This document shows positions 1 to 5,806 of a DNA stretch of 11,685 bases, piece by piece; the stretch's first letter is position 1, and each line of letters begins with the position of its first letter. The translations under genes and the position numbers were made by a program. Below the pieces are notes generated by a model. It ran no database searches, was not told the DNA's origin, and saw only the letters and a program-made list of their open reading frames with translations. The DNA lies in contig CAYXBC010000016.1 of NCBI GenBank assembly GCA_964463255.1, forward strand, positions 1 to 11,685, written 5' to 3'. This DNA is from CAJBLF01 sp964463255. GTDB taxonomy: Bacteria > Patescibacteriota > Gracilibacteria > Absconditabacterales > Absconditicoccaceae.

Positions 1-28
1 ATTCATTTCTATGTAATGTAGTTTTCAT
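1..28 (-). CDS. Possible start of a further small minus-strand gene, cut by the left edge
   Basis: An ATG on the minus strand at 28-26 opens a reading frame (M-K-T-T-L-H-R-N-E) that leaves the window. It is preceded by TTGTTT (62-57) and TATAGG (40-35) with a 16-nt spacer, the same spacing as the other minus-strand genes here. The -10 lies only a few bases from the ATG, so the message would be almost leaderless. Too little coding sequence is visible to say what it encodes. Confidence 0.3.
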
Positions 29-85
29 AGCTGACCTATAGAGTTTATAGAGTAAAAAACAAAGGTTTCTTTTATACAGAGATAT

Positions 86-115
86 AAAAAAAAGACGACA
101 GTATACTATCGTCTT
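86..115 (-). terminator. Intrinsic terminator of the gene at 138-395
   Basis: A 7-bp perfect stem (AAGACGA 92-98 with TCGTCTT 109-115) is followed, read on the minus strand, by an eight-T run (93-86). Confidence 0.8.
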
Positions 116-137
116 ATCTCTTCAGATGAATATTATC

Positions 138-395
138 TCATGGAATCATGAGCGAATCTTCCCCATGTTTCCCATGCATATAATGGATTCTGCGTATCTC
201 AAGATGCGCATTACCCAAATCAACGTCCTCATCGTACGGCACTTCCATAGGCCACTGGTCACCATGAAATAATGGGCTGAAAGGTTTCCTGTTGCCCTGC
301 CGATCGACTTTGTAGATTTTATAGAATCTTTTCGGATTGAGTACCTGGAAGAATCTTCTTCCTCCGCATGTTAGATACGCTTGAATTTGTCCCAT
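138..395 (-). CDS. Small uncharacterised protein, 85 aa (93 aa if UGA is read as Gly)
   Basis: I do not recognise this protein. It is soluble-looking, rich in Arg, His and aromatic residues, with a Cys-Gly-Gly-Arg-Arg turn near residues 10-14 and an acidic patch near 54-59. The ATG at 395 lies about 20 nt behind a TTGACT-type promoter and has an A-rich leader without Shine-Dalgarno. The first stop is UGA at 138-140. If UGA is Gly, as in the plus-strand genes, eight residues are added and the frame ends on UAA at 114-116, just before the terminator stem. This is the one UGA-ended gene in the set where either code gives a tidy end. All eight glycines are GGN codons. Confidence 0.65.
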   Translation of the reverse strand: MGQIQAYLTCGGRRFFQVLNPKRFYKIYKVDRQGNRKPFSPLFHGDQWPMEVPYDEDVDLGNAHLEIRRIHYMHGKHGEDSLMIP

Positions 396-421
396 AGTCT
401 TTTTTATTTTTTTGTGAGTTG

Positions 422-451
422 TTTATATATATATTCTATTATAAAAGTCAA
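422..451 (-). promoter_or_regulatory. Promoter of the gene at 138-395
   Basis: Minus strand: -35 TTGACT (451-446), then TATATA (429-424) at 16-nt spacing or TATAAA (427-422) at 18 nt. It abuts the terminator of the next gene upstream. Confidence 0.65.
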
Positions 452-486
452 CTGTAATAAAAAAAACTGCATCTGATACGATACAG
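444..486. repeat. Cassette-boundary direct repeat, copy 1
   Basis: This 43-nt stretch combines the -35 box of one minus-strand gene with the terminator of the gene before it. It matches 883-924 except for two substitutions (454/893 and 483/921) and one extra A. The two copies bracket the gene at 513-833. Confidence 0.8.
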
Positions 487-489
487 TTT
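459..489 (-). terminator. Intrinsic terminator of the gene at 513-833
   Basis: Stem AAACTG (464-469) with CAGTTT (484-489), extended inward by ATC/GAT after one mismatch, loop TGATAC. On the minus strand it runs into eight T (466-459). Confidence 0.8.
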
Positions 490-512
490 CATGATACGGT
501 CACTTAGACGAC

Positions 513-833
513 CTATCCTTTCAGCTCTTCAATATAACTCTCCAGAAGCGGTTTAGCTCGTGGCGTATGTTTTTCAATCCTTTCCCGGAATATCCCACGG
601 AGTTCGCAATATGCGACATGGGAATGCCTATAGATATTGGCTAATTCTCGGCGACGCAGATAACTACTTTTCAATTCTTGTTTGATAAGTTTTATTTTTT
701 CCTGATCTTTGGTCAGATTCAACCTCATCTGCAAATCAAATATTTGCCCTTTGAAAAATTTTATTCTGCTGGCCATTGTACATAATTGCGATTTCATTCT
801 GACATATTCAGAACTTAGTTTTTTTTTTCTCAT
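513..833 (-). CDS. Small basic helical (coiled-coil) protein, 106 aa, unknown function
   Basis: Not recognised. The sequence is highly charged (many Lys, Arg, Glu), has no membrane segment, and its leucine/isoleucine spacing over about residues 12-70 suggests a helical or coiled-coil fold; residues 80-106 form a second charged helix. The start ATG at 833 sits about 23 nt behind a TTGACT-16-TATAAC promoter, with an A/T-rich leader and no Shine-Dalgarno. It ends on UAG at 513-515, 24 nt before a strong terminator, so its end does not depend on which code is used. Its three glycines are all GGN. The gene lies exactly between two copies of a ~43-bp direct repeat, which makes it the clearest cassette-like unit in the set. 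Confidence 0.7.
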   Translation of the reverse strand: MRKKKLSSEYVRMKSQLCTMASRIKFFKGQIFDLQMRLNLTKDQEKIKLIKQELKSSYLRRRELANIYRHSHVAYCELRGIFRERIEKHTPRAKPLLESYIEELKG

Positions 834-862
834 ATTTTTGCTATTTTTGTTATTTTTTTATT

Positions 863-890
863 GTTATAGATAATTTTCTGTTAAAGTCAA
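863..890 (-). promoter_or_regulatory. Promoter of the gene at 513-833
   Basis: Minus strand: TTGACT (890-885), 16-nt spacer, TATAAC (868-863). Confidence 0.75.
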
Positions 891-924
891 CTATAATAAA
901 AAAACTGCATCTGATACGATGCAG
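883..924. repeat. Cassette-boundary direct repeat, copy 2
   Basis: The 42-nt partner of 444-486. It again joins a -35 box (885-890) to the terminator of the preceding minus-strand gene. Confidence 0.8.
898..924 (-). terminator. Intrinsic terminator of the gene at 954-1124
   Basis: Perfect 7-bp stem CTGCATC (905-911) with GATGCAG (918-924), loop TGATAC, followed on the minus strand by seven T (904-898). Confidence 0.85.
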
Positions 925-953
925 CAGTAATTTATTGTAAGACTGAAGCAGTG

Positions 954-1124
954 TCACTCCGCTTGGATATAGAACAGATCTCGATCAATCTCGTAAGTAC
1001 CTGGCATAAGTCCTCCTCTAAAGGGAAGTACTTTATGACCACATGGTGCGGATGGTATGTTATTGCTTTTTGTGTCCTCTCTTTTGAAGAAGATGCTTTT
1101 GATACAACTAAATAATTTTTTCAT
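954..1124 (-). CDS. Very small basic protein, 56 aa, ending on UGA
   Basis: Not recognised. The N-terminus is Lys/Phe-rich and hydrophobic (about residues 1-14); a Cys-Gly-His motif lies near 28-30 and a Gly-Gly-Leu-Met-Pro-Gly turn near 37-42, before an acidic C-terminus ending Gln-Ala-Glu. The ATG at 1124 has an A-rich leader without Shine-Dalgarno; a weaker upstream promoter (TTGTAT 1173-1168, TATATT near 1150) is possible. The frame stops at UGA 954-956, 30 nt before the terminator stem. If UGA were glycine, the frame would pass through the whole terminator and reach UAG only at 891-893, beyond the T run, so a terminated transcript would have no stop codon. UGA therefore looks like the true stop. 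All four glycines are GGN. Confidence 0.55.
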   Translation of the reverse strand: MKKLFSCIKSIFFKREDTKSNNIPSAPCGHKVLPFRGGLMPGTYEIDRDLFYIQAE

Positions 1125-1249
1125 ATTCTTTTTTGTTTATACAAAATATATATTATAATAAATATCAATACAATGTAAATATACCTTTCTTGCTGGAATT
1201 TTTCCCGCCTTTTCTTACATATATTCAAACTTTAGATTTCAGCATTACT

Positions 1250-2860
1250 ATGTTTCTCGGTCTTGCACCCATGGATGGATTCACCGATTGTGCCTTTCGC
1301 CAAATTACGAAAGAGATTTTTGCAAAATACGGAGAACACGACAAATATGAACTGATGCTCTGGACGGAATTTATGAATGCCGACGGCTATATCATCAATC
1401 CGCTCGGTGTCATTAAACATCTCATGACTACACAAGAACAAACGCCTGTGATAGCACAGATCTTTTGAGCAAATGAAGCTATGCTCATCAACTGTTTTAC
1501 TGATATACAGACTAAATATTGAGCAAGTTGAGAATTGAAAGTGGATGGTTGAGCATTGAAAAAAAATTCTTCATCCTCAACCTTGCCTACCGGCAGGCAG
1601 GTTCTCCATCCTCAAGTCTTTTCATGAATCGAACTAAATATGGGGTGTCCGGCAAGAAATGTGATGAATACCTGAGGAGGTAGCGCTTTGCTCAAGGATA
1701 GGAAAACAACCTTAGCACTTATTAAAAAACTCTCATGAGTTAGCAATATACCTTTTAGCATCAAAACCAGAACGGGTACTGACGATAATGACCTCAAAGA
1801 TCAGATGGAATTTCTTGTCCAAGCAAGTGCTTATGTCAGTATGATAAGCATCCATGGAAGAACGGTCAGACAATGATATGCTGCTGATGCTCAGCGAGAT
1901 TTTGTCTACGAACTTAAAGAGAAGGCTGATAAAAAATGTAAGATTATCGGTAATGGCGGAATAAAAACTTACGAACAAATTGCTCATCATGCCACATGAA
2001 GAGATAAGTCGTATAGTGATTTTGATTTCTATACATCATCAGACCAACTTGAAGAGAAATGACTTATAACTGATGGGAAATATCTTCCTTATGATCCGTC
2101 ATTACAAGAAAGAGCTAGAGAATTAAGGAAACATATGACACCTGCAGAACAGAAAATATGGAAACAATGTTTCAAATTTTTGGATATAAATATTTTAAGA
2201 CAAAAAGTGATAGATCATTATATCGTAGATTTTTATATTCCTAGTAAAAGATTAGTCATCGAGATAGATTGAGATACTCATTTCACCCAAGAAGCTGAAT
2301 GATATGATGAAGCAAGAACAAAAATCTTAGAAGCATATTGATTGGAAGTAATAAGAATTACTAACGATGACGTATATAATCATTTTGATGGAGTATGTGA
2401 AGTGATTGAAAATAGAATCACCCCTAACCCCTCTTTAGCAAAGAGGGGGGCTTTCATATCTTCCTCCTTTGCTAAAGGAGGTGCCCGTAGGGAGGAGGAT
2501 TCTCTTATCGACGGTGTGATGATTGGGCAAGCAGCGATTGGCAATCCACGAATTTTCACTCCCCATACGCCAAGCAGAGCAGAGCTCAAAGAGACTATTC
2601 TGAAGCATCTCGACTATATGATCAGCTATGAAGTTTTCTTTCAAGCACAGAAACCACAGTTTACAGGGATCTTGGCTATGCCACCTGCCGATTTTTCTGC
2701 TTCATCTGAACTTGCAATAAAATTTATCATCCCGGAATTTAGAAAGCATCTTTTCCAGTATGTCAAAGGAATCCCATGATCCAAGGAATTTAAACAGAAA
2801 GTCAGCACCATCATCGAATACCAGCCCCTCGTCGAAGCGGTTCAGGAATTCTTTTCATAG
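1250..2860 (+). CDS. dus: tRNA-dihydrouridine synthase with two in-frame insertions (code 25)
   Basis: Flavoenzyme that reduces uridine to dihydrouridine in the tRNA D-loop; cytoplasmic. Read with UGA=Gly it is one 536-aa frame ending on UAG. Dus signatures appear in order: A-P-M-D-G-F-T-D near residue 6, A-Q-I-F-G near 70, N-M-G-C-P-A-R with the likely catalytic Cys133, H-G-R-T-V-R-Q-G, G-N-G-G-I, and D-G-V-M-I-G-Q-A-A-I-G-N-P near 421-433. Family members are usually about 310-350 aa. The surplus is explained by a 32-residue segment between Y-G-A-S and G-I-E-L-N (nt 1529-1624) and a ~147-residue segment (about 271-418) containing a DUF559 domain. Start chosen at ATG 1250 because the motif at residue 6 is the normal N-terminus; no Shine-Dalgarno. 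Whether the enzyme is active with both insertions is unknown. Confidence 0.9.
1529..1624 (+). repeat. 96-bp palindromic repeat inserted in frame in dus
   Basis: Exactly 32 codons without UAA/UAG that split the conserved Dus string Y-G-A-S / G-I-E-L-N-M-G-C-P. It contains a direct repeat GTTGAGMATTGAA (1527-1539 and 1548-1560), a direct repeat CATCCTCAA (1572-1580 and 1607-1615), and between them a GC-rich near-palindrome (about 1581-1601) centred on CCGG. A TGA codon begins the insert and another follows it, so a 3-nt duplication is possible. The encoded Ser/Gln-rich segment resembles no Dus sequence. It parallels palindromic elements known to insert in coding frames, such as the Rickettsia RPEs. 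Confidence 0.75.
2060..2500 (+). mobile_element. DUF559 nuclease-like domain element inserted in frame in dus
   Basis: DUF559 proteins are small PD-(D/E)XK/Vsr-like putative endonucleases. Here the fold is embedded in Dus: an A-R-E-L-R-K-H-M-T-P-A-E segment, Y-I-V-D-F-Y (Asp327), then V-I-E-I-D-G-D-T-H (Glu338, Asp340) and the E-V-I-R-I-T motif. Three of its glycines are UGA, so the domain is written in the host code. Its tail (2422-2500) is two hairpin repeats, CCCCTCTTT/AAAGAGGGG and CCTCCTTT/AAAGGAGG, the kind often found next to DUF559 genes. Afterwards Dus resumes with D-G-V-M-I-G. The edges are partly similar (CTTATAACTGATGG at 2063 and CTTATCGACGG at 2504), which may be a target duplication or a chance match. 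No intein splice motifs were seen. Confidence 0.75.
2428..2481. repeat. Paired hairpin repeats at the end of the DUF559 element
   Basis: Two strong stem-loops lie in tandem: CCCCTCTTT-AGC-AAAGAGGGG, then CCTCCTTT-GCT-AAAGGAGG. Both are translated in frame as Ser/Lys/Gly-rich linker. Confidence 0.8.
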
Positions 2861-2911
2861 TACATAGAATTTCCCGGTATCGATTAATTCGTCGACTCAA
2901 CCTATCGGCAC

Positions 2912-2954
2912 ACATCCTCCTTCAAAATATTTTTTATTTTTGATTGAAGGATGT
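2912..2954. other. Hairpin behind dus
   Basis: ACATCC-CTTCAA (2912-2924, 2-nt bulge) pairs with TTGAAGGATGT (2944-2954) around an A/T-rich loop. It may end the dus transcript or block readthrough, but no T run follows, so a terminator role is uncertain. Confidence 0.4.
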
Positions 2955-3012
2955 ATAGTTGACCAAACAATAATTCTTCGTTATACTTCATAATTATTTG
3001 TTGGTCAACTAT
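2955..3012. repeat. 21-bp inverted repeat holding face-to-face promoter-like sequences
   Basis: The arms 2955-2975 and 2992-3012 are complementary with two mismatches. Each arm holds TTGACC. On the plus strand it is followed after 17 nt by TATACT, and on the minus strand after 17 nt by TATAAC. The two promoters would point at each other across a 16-nt loop. No convincing gene follows on either strand, so a small RNA, an operator or a remnant element are all possible. Confidence 0.5.
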
Positions 3013-3024
3013 AATTTCGACCTC

Positions 3025-3056
3025 ATGAAAATCCTCACAAATACTCGGATTTTCAT
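3025..3056. other. 10-bp perfect stem-loop in the dus-cassette gap
   Basis: ATGAAAATCC (3025-3034) pairs perfectly with GGATTTTCAT (3047-3056) over a 12-nt loop. There is no T run on either strand. It lies just downstream of the inverted-repeat promoter pair. Confidence 0.45.
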
Positions 3057-3068
3057 TGGGTCTCCATT

Positions 3069-3093
3069 AAAAAAATACCAAGGAAAACCTTGG
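3069..3093 (-). terminator. Intrinsic terminator of the gene at 3124-3381
   Basis: Perfect stem CCAAGG (3078-3083) with CCTTGG (3088-3093), tetraloop AAAA, then seven T on the minus strand (3075-3069). Confidence 0.85.
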
Positions 3094-3123
3094 CATTATG
3101 TTAGTCTTTTGTATTTCAACAGT

Positions 3124-3381
3124 TCACACAAACTCGTATCCGAGTTCATAATACTTACTGATTACATCGTTGGCTACCTTAGCCGCACAATGTGGCATGA
3201 CAAAAGACTCAAATCCTTCATAGATTGTCGTCTCATCAACCCATTGAATTTCTTCAGGCATGAGATTTTCCTTTCTACTTTGGAGATCTCTTAGGGTGAT
3301 AGCCAGAGCTGTTGTGGCTCCTTCTTTCTTGCTAAATACATCGGCTGCAGCAATAATTCCCTTAATCTCGAATTTTTTCAT
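3124..3381 (-). CDS. Small uncharacterised soluble protein, 85 aa, ending on UGA
   Basis: Not recognised. It looks like a mixed alpha/beta soluble domain: a short strand (K-F-E-I-K-G-I-I), an acidic middle (P-E-E-I-Q-W-V-D-E, about 43-51), and a C-terminal helix with Cys66. The ATG at 3381 lies about 20 nt behind a near-consensus TTGACA-16-TATAGT promoter; the leader is A-rich without Shine-Dalgarno. The frame ends at UGA 3124-3126, about 30 nt before the terminator stem. Reading UGA as Gly would add 19 residues through the hairpin and stop on a UAA inside the T run, an awkward end. Its four glycines are all GGN. Confidence 0.65.
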   Translation of the reverse strand: MKKFEIKGIIAAADVFSKKEGATTALAITLRDLQSRKENLMPEEIQWVDETTIYEGFESFVMPHCAAKVANDVISKYYELGYEFV

Positions 3382-3408
3382 GGTATGTTTTTTTGTTTTT
3401 ATTTATGT

Positions 3409-3436
3409 ACTATAAATAAATATAATTAAATGTCAA
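3409..3436 (-). promoter_or_regulatory. Promoter of the gene at 3124-3381
   Basis: Minus strand: TTGACA (3436-3431), 16-nt spacer, TATAGT (3414-3409). The best sigma70-type match in the window. Confidence 0.8.
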
Positions 3437-3460
3437 TCTTACTTTTTTATTTTGTAGAAT

Positions 3461-3488
3461 AAAAAAAATCTGCTTCATACAGCAGATT
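3461..3488 (-). terminator. Intrinsic terminator overlapping the end of the gene at 3475-3804
   Basis: Perfect 8-bp stem AATCTGCT (3467-3474) with AGCAGATT (3481-3488), then eight T on the minus strand (3468-3461). The UGA of the MraZ-like gene lies in the loop. Confidence 0.85.
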
Positions 3489-3804
3489 CATTGATAATAA
3501 TATACTCACCCATCCCTATCAAATCAACCTTTTGCCATGTACAAGCACTCGGCAAGAGTAACCTATTTGGAGCTGTAAGGTACATCACTTTTGATGATTT
3601 TTTGGACCAGGCCAATTTTTCGCTAACATCCTCAATCTCCATAAGCCTCCGTTTCCATATCATATATGGATACACCTCGATATTATCCTCTTTCTGGATG
3701 AAAAAGAAACCATCTGCAGCATTGTCGTTTACCCATATTGGTGGCAATACGATACGTCGTTTGTTATCTACCTTTCTATTTGCTACATTTCCTAAATATT
3801 CCAT
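3475..3804 (-). CDS. MraZ-like DNA-binding protein with two SpoVT/AbrB-type repeats, 109 aa
   Basis: Two AbrB-like half-domains are visible: Y-L-G-N-V-A-N-R-K-V-D-N-K-R-R-I-V-L-P near residues 3-21, and A-P-N-R-L-L-L-P near 79-86 followed by V-D-L-I-G-M-G-E-Y. They are joined by a V-Y-P-Y-M-I-W-K segment. This order matches MraZ, a ring-forming regulator of the dcw cell-division cluster, although MraZ is usually about 140-150 aa and this copy lacks the C-terminal tail. No dcw genes are nearby, so it may regulate something else, perhaps cassette genes. Start ATG at 3804, behind TTGACT-16-TATGAA. The frame stops at UGA 3475-3477 in the terminator loop; UGA=Gly would extend it 12 residues past the T run. 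All four glycines are GGN. Confidence 0.65.
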   Translation of the reverse strand: MEYLGNVANRKVDNKRRIVLPPIWVNDNAADGFFFIQKEDNIEVYPYMIWKRRLMEIEDVSEKLAWSKKSSKVMYLTAPNRLLLPSACTWQKVDLIGMGEYIIINESAV

Positions 3805-3824
3805 AGCTCTTGTTTTTTTTATTA

Positions 3825-3852
3825 TTCATACATATTTACTATAAAAAGTCAA
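3825..3852 (-). promoter_or_regulatory. Promoter of the MraZ-like gene
   Basis: Minus strand: TTGACT (3852-3847), 16-nt spacer, TATGAA (3830-3825). Confidence 0.65.
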
Positions 3853-3907
3853 TTTTACTTTCCAGTTTAGTCTTTCTTCTCTTTTTCCAATACATACATA
3901 CAATAGT

Positions 3908-4984
3908 ATGAATTACGAACGCTTCGACCACACGCTATCCATATCCCAAATCCCTGGTTCTTTAGCACTCAAAAAGAGCATCTTTTTGGTGAATATGACG
4001 AAGGAAATCATTCCTTATTTTTCTCCTTTGGCACTCCAAGGCATAGAAAAATATCTCAAGCAAGGCAAGAAGATTGCGCTTCTCGTCAATAAGAAGGGTT
4101 ATTCTACGGGCATCATGTGTCAGGATTGTGGAACTATCCCAAAGTGCAAAAATTGTTCTCTAAGCATCAGCTATCATAAACTTGAGTCCTGAGATACTAT
4201 CGGACTCTGTCATATCTGCAAGACCCAATATACTGTCCCTACAAGCTGTCCTAATTGTCATGGCAAAAAAATCAAAGAATTCTGATTGGGCACACAGAAA
4301 GTCGCAGAATATATTCAGAAAGAATTTCATAAGGAAGCACTTATCATAGAGTCAGAAACCGTCAATTCTCCCAATAAGATCAAGAAAATCACGGAACAAA
4401 TCGCTGGCCATCAGATTATCATCTGAACCTCACTCCTCACTACTCCACCCAAAGACATCCATTTCGATCTCATTATCTTCCTCAATGCAGATCTGGGTTT
4501 AAATATCCCTGATTATACTTCTGCCGAAAGAAATTTCTATTTCCTGTATGAAGCGTTCGTTAAGCATCCGACCGCAAATTTTATCGTGCAATCGTTCAAT
4601 CCTGATCAGTATAGCATCCGTAGTGCATGTCAGATGAGCAAGGAAAATTTTTATGAACAAGACAATGTCTTTAGAAAGACTAACGGATATCCTCCTTTCG
4701 GAGAGCTTTGTGTAATCCTCTATAAGAATGAAATAGAAGAAAGTCTCTTTCTCAAAGTAGATACCTTGTACAAAGACCTTCTCTATCTCAAAGAAAAATA
4801 TGAGCTGAAAGATATAGAAATCTATTCTACCCCTCCACTGATCTATAAGATGTTTGGCAAATACAGATATAATATCATCTTGAAATGACCTCATGTCAGA
4901 GACTTTATGGATATCATTTTCACGAAACTCAACCTGGCAAAAAAGGGATTCAAGGTAGATTGGATGGCGGAGAGTATAGTGTAA
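3908..4984 (+). CDS. priA: PriA-like protein lacking the N-terminal helicase half (code 25)
   Basis: PriA restarts collapsed replication forks. This 358-aa frame (UGA=Gly, UAA end) starts at the helicase C-terminal lobe (V-N-M-T-K-E, then L-V-N-K-K-G-Y near 58-64). It has the full zinc-binding set: C71-x2-C74, C80-x2-C83, C101-x2-C104, C114-x2-C117. It continues through G-L-G-T-Q-K, an E-R-N-F motif, and the P-P-F-G / F-G-K-Y-R-Y C-terminal domain. The N-terminal DNA-binding domain and the Walker A/DEXH lobe are absent, and nothing upstream encodes them. The arginine-finger motif VI (Q-V-A-G-R-A-G-R in PriA) is replaced by L-Y-E-A-F-V-K-H, so helicase activity is unlikely. Bacterial PriA is usually about 650-750 aa. 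It could be a lineage-specific scaffold, a split gene, or a decayed remnant. Confidence 0.85.
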
Positions 4985-5270
4985 CGTGGAGAATTGAGAA
5001 TGGAGAATTTAAATTCAATTTTGAATTATAAATTTTGAATTTTGAATGTATGACTTTGTAATATGACTCCCTATAGTAATTTACCATAGTCCATGAATAA
5101 ACACTACTTTCATCCATCATCCATCATCCAAAATTCATTATAGTCTAACATCCATCATTCAAAATTCATTATAGTCTATCATCCATCATCCAAAATCAAT
5201 TATAGTCCATCATCTCAATCTAAAATAATTTTTTTCTTCCAGAATATCAATATCTATTTTTTTGCTCATC
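4985..5270. other. Intergenic A/T-rich repeat region without a gene
   Basis: No convincing gene in either code. The left part holds GGAGAATTGAGAATGGAGAA (about 4988-5007), related in style to the repeat inside dus, and an AATTCAA/TTGAATT palindrome (about 5012-5027). The right part holds a 31-bp tandem repeat. A minus-strand ATG at 5269 opens 19 codons before a UGA and is not convincing. Confidence 0.6.
5118..5210. repeat. Tandem repeat, three 31-bp units
   Basis: Units 5118-5148, 5149-5179 and 5180-5210, each CATCCATCATYCAAAAT followed by TMATTATAGTCYA. There are 1-4 differences between units, and part of a fourth follows at 5211. Units abut without spacers, so this is not CRISPR. On the minus strand each carries TATAAT. 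Confidence 0.85.
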
Positions 5271-5303
5271 AAAAAAAACTCCCTCGAAATACCGAGAAGA
5301 GTT
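5271..5303 (-). terminator. Intrinsic terminator of the gene at 5315-5734
   Basis: Stem AACTC (5277-5281) and CTCG (5283-5286) pair with CGAG (5293-5296) and GAGTT (5299-5303). Read on the minus strand it runs into eight T (5278-5271). Closely similar to the terminator at 5807-5837. Confidence 0.8.
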
Positions 5304-5314
5304 ATGTTCTTTGG

Positions 5315-5734
5315 TTATTTGCTTGTCATGAGATCAATTTCCCACTGAAGCTTGATGTTTTTCTTCTCAAGCTTTTTTATCCGCAGGAGATTCTTTAAGT
5401 CTTCTTCTGTATAGTTATCTTGCGAAATGAATGCTTGGATATTTTCAATCTTTTCTTCATTTGTACGCACCTTATGCAAAAGCTCATTATAGACATTCCC
5501 AAGATCTGTTTCTGTTTGCCAGAAGAAAGCAAACATATAGGTACATATCGTAGCTACTCCTATGGCTTTAGCGAAGACATCCTGCCATTCATATTTATCT
5601 GGTGCATTGTATTGCCAGCCGACAACAAAGAGTACTAAAACGACTATCGTCACGATAGGGAATATTCTTTGAAACTTTCTGTTGAAGAGATAGTTCTTGA
5701 TGAGAGCTGTTTGAATTTGTTTGTTTGTTTTCAT
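5315..5734 (-). CDS. Small membrane protein with two TM helices and a coiled-coil tail, 139 aa
   Basis: Function unknown. A basic N-terminus (Lys/Arg-rich, residues 1-24) leads into TM1 (about 25-42). A short loop with Trp and acidic residues follows, then TM2 (about 53-70), then a long charged C-terminal helix (about 75-139) with heptad-like spacing, likely cytoplasmic coiled coil. The topology recalls small anchored scaffold proteins. The start is ATG 5734, because the promoter (TTGACT-16-TATAAG) puts transcription near 5755, downstream of an earlier in-frame TTG at 5779. There is no Shine-Dalgarno. It ends on UAA at 5315-5317, 12 nt before its terminator, so this gene is code-neutral. All three glycines are GGN. 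Confidence 0.7.
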   Translation of the reverse strand: MKTNKQIQTALIKNYLFNRKFQRIFPIVTIVVLVLFVVGWQYNAPDKYEWQDVFAKAIGVATICTYMFAFFWQTETDLGNVYNELLHKVRTNEEKIENIQAFISQDNYTEEDLKNLLRIKKLEKKNIKLQWEIDLMTSK

Positions 5735-5761
5735 AGTTTGTTTGTGTTTTTTTACATCGCT

Positions 5762-5789
5762 CTTATATATAAATAACAAATAAAGTCAA
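5762..5789 (-). promoter_or_regulatory. Promoter of the gene at 5315-5734
   Basis: Minus strand: TTGACT (5789-5784), 16-nt spacer, TATAAG (5767-5762). Confidence 0.75.
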
Positions 5790-5806
5790 TTATTTTTTCT
5801 GACTAT

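Noticed and set aside
2060..2500. Intein in Dus
   Set aside because: No Cys/Ser at the first position, no terminal His-Asn, and no +1 nucleophile; only a DUF559 domain and hairpins are seen.
1250..2860. dus read as a pseudogene with many nonsense mutations
   Set aside because: All interruptions are UGA at glycine positions and the frame never meets UAA or UAG until the natural C-terminus; the same holds for every plus-strand gene.
2998..3294. Plus-strand frame opposite the 3124-3381 gene
   Set aside because: No promoter, homology or code-25 extension; it crosses a minus-strand terminator and is the shadow of a better-supported gene.
5118..5210. CRISPR array
   Set aside because: Units are directly adjacent with no spacers and no cas genes nearby.
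5140..5269. Small minus-strand gene starting at 5269
   Set aside because: It begins right after another gene's T run without its own promoter; the frame is 19 codons (standard) or runs into the tandem repeat (code 25).
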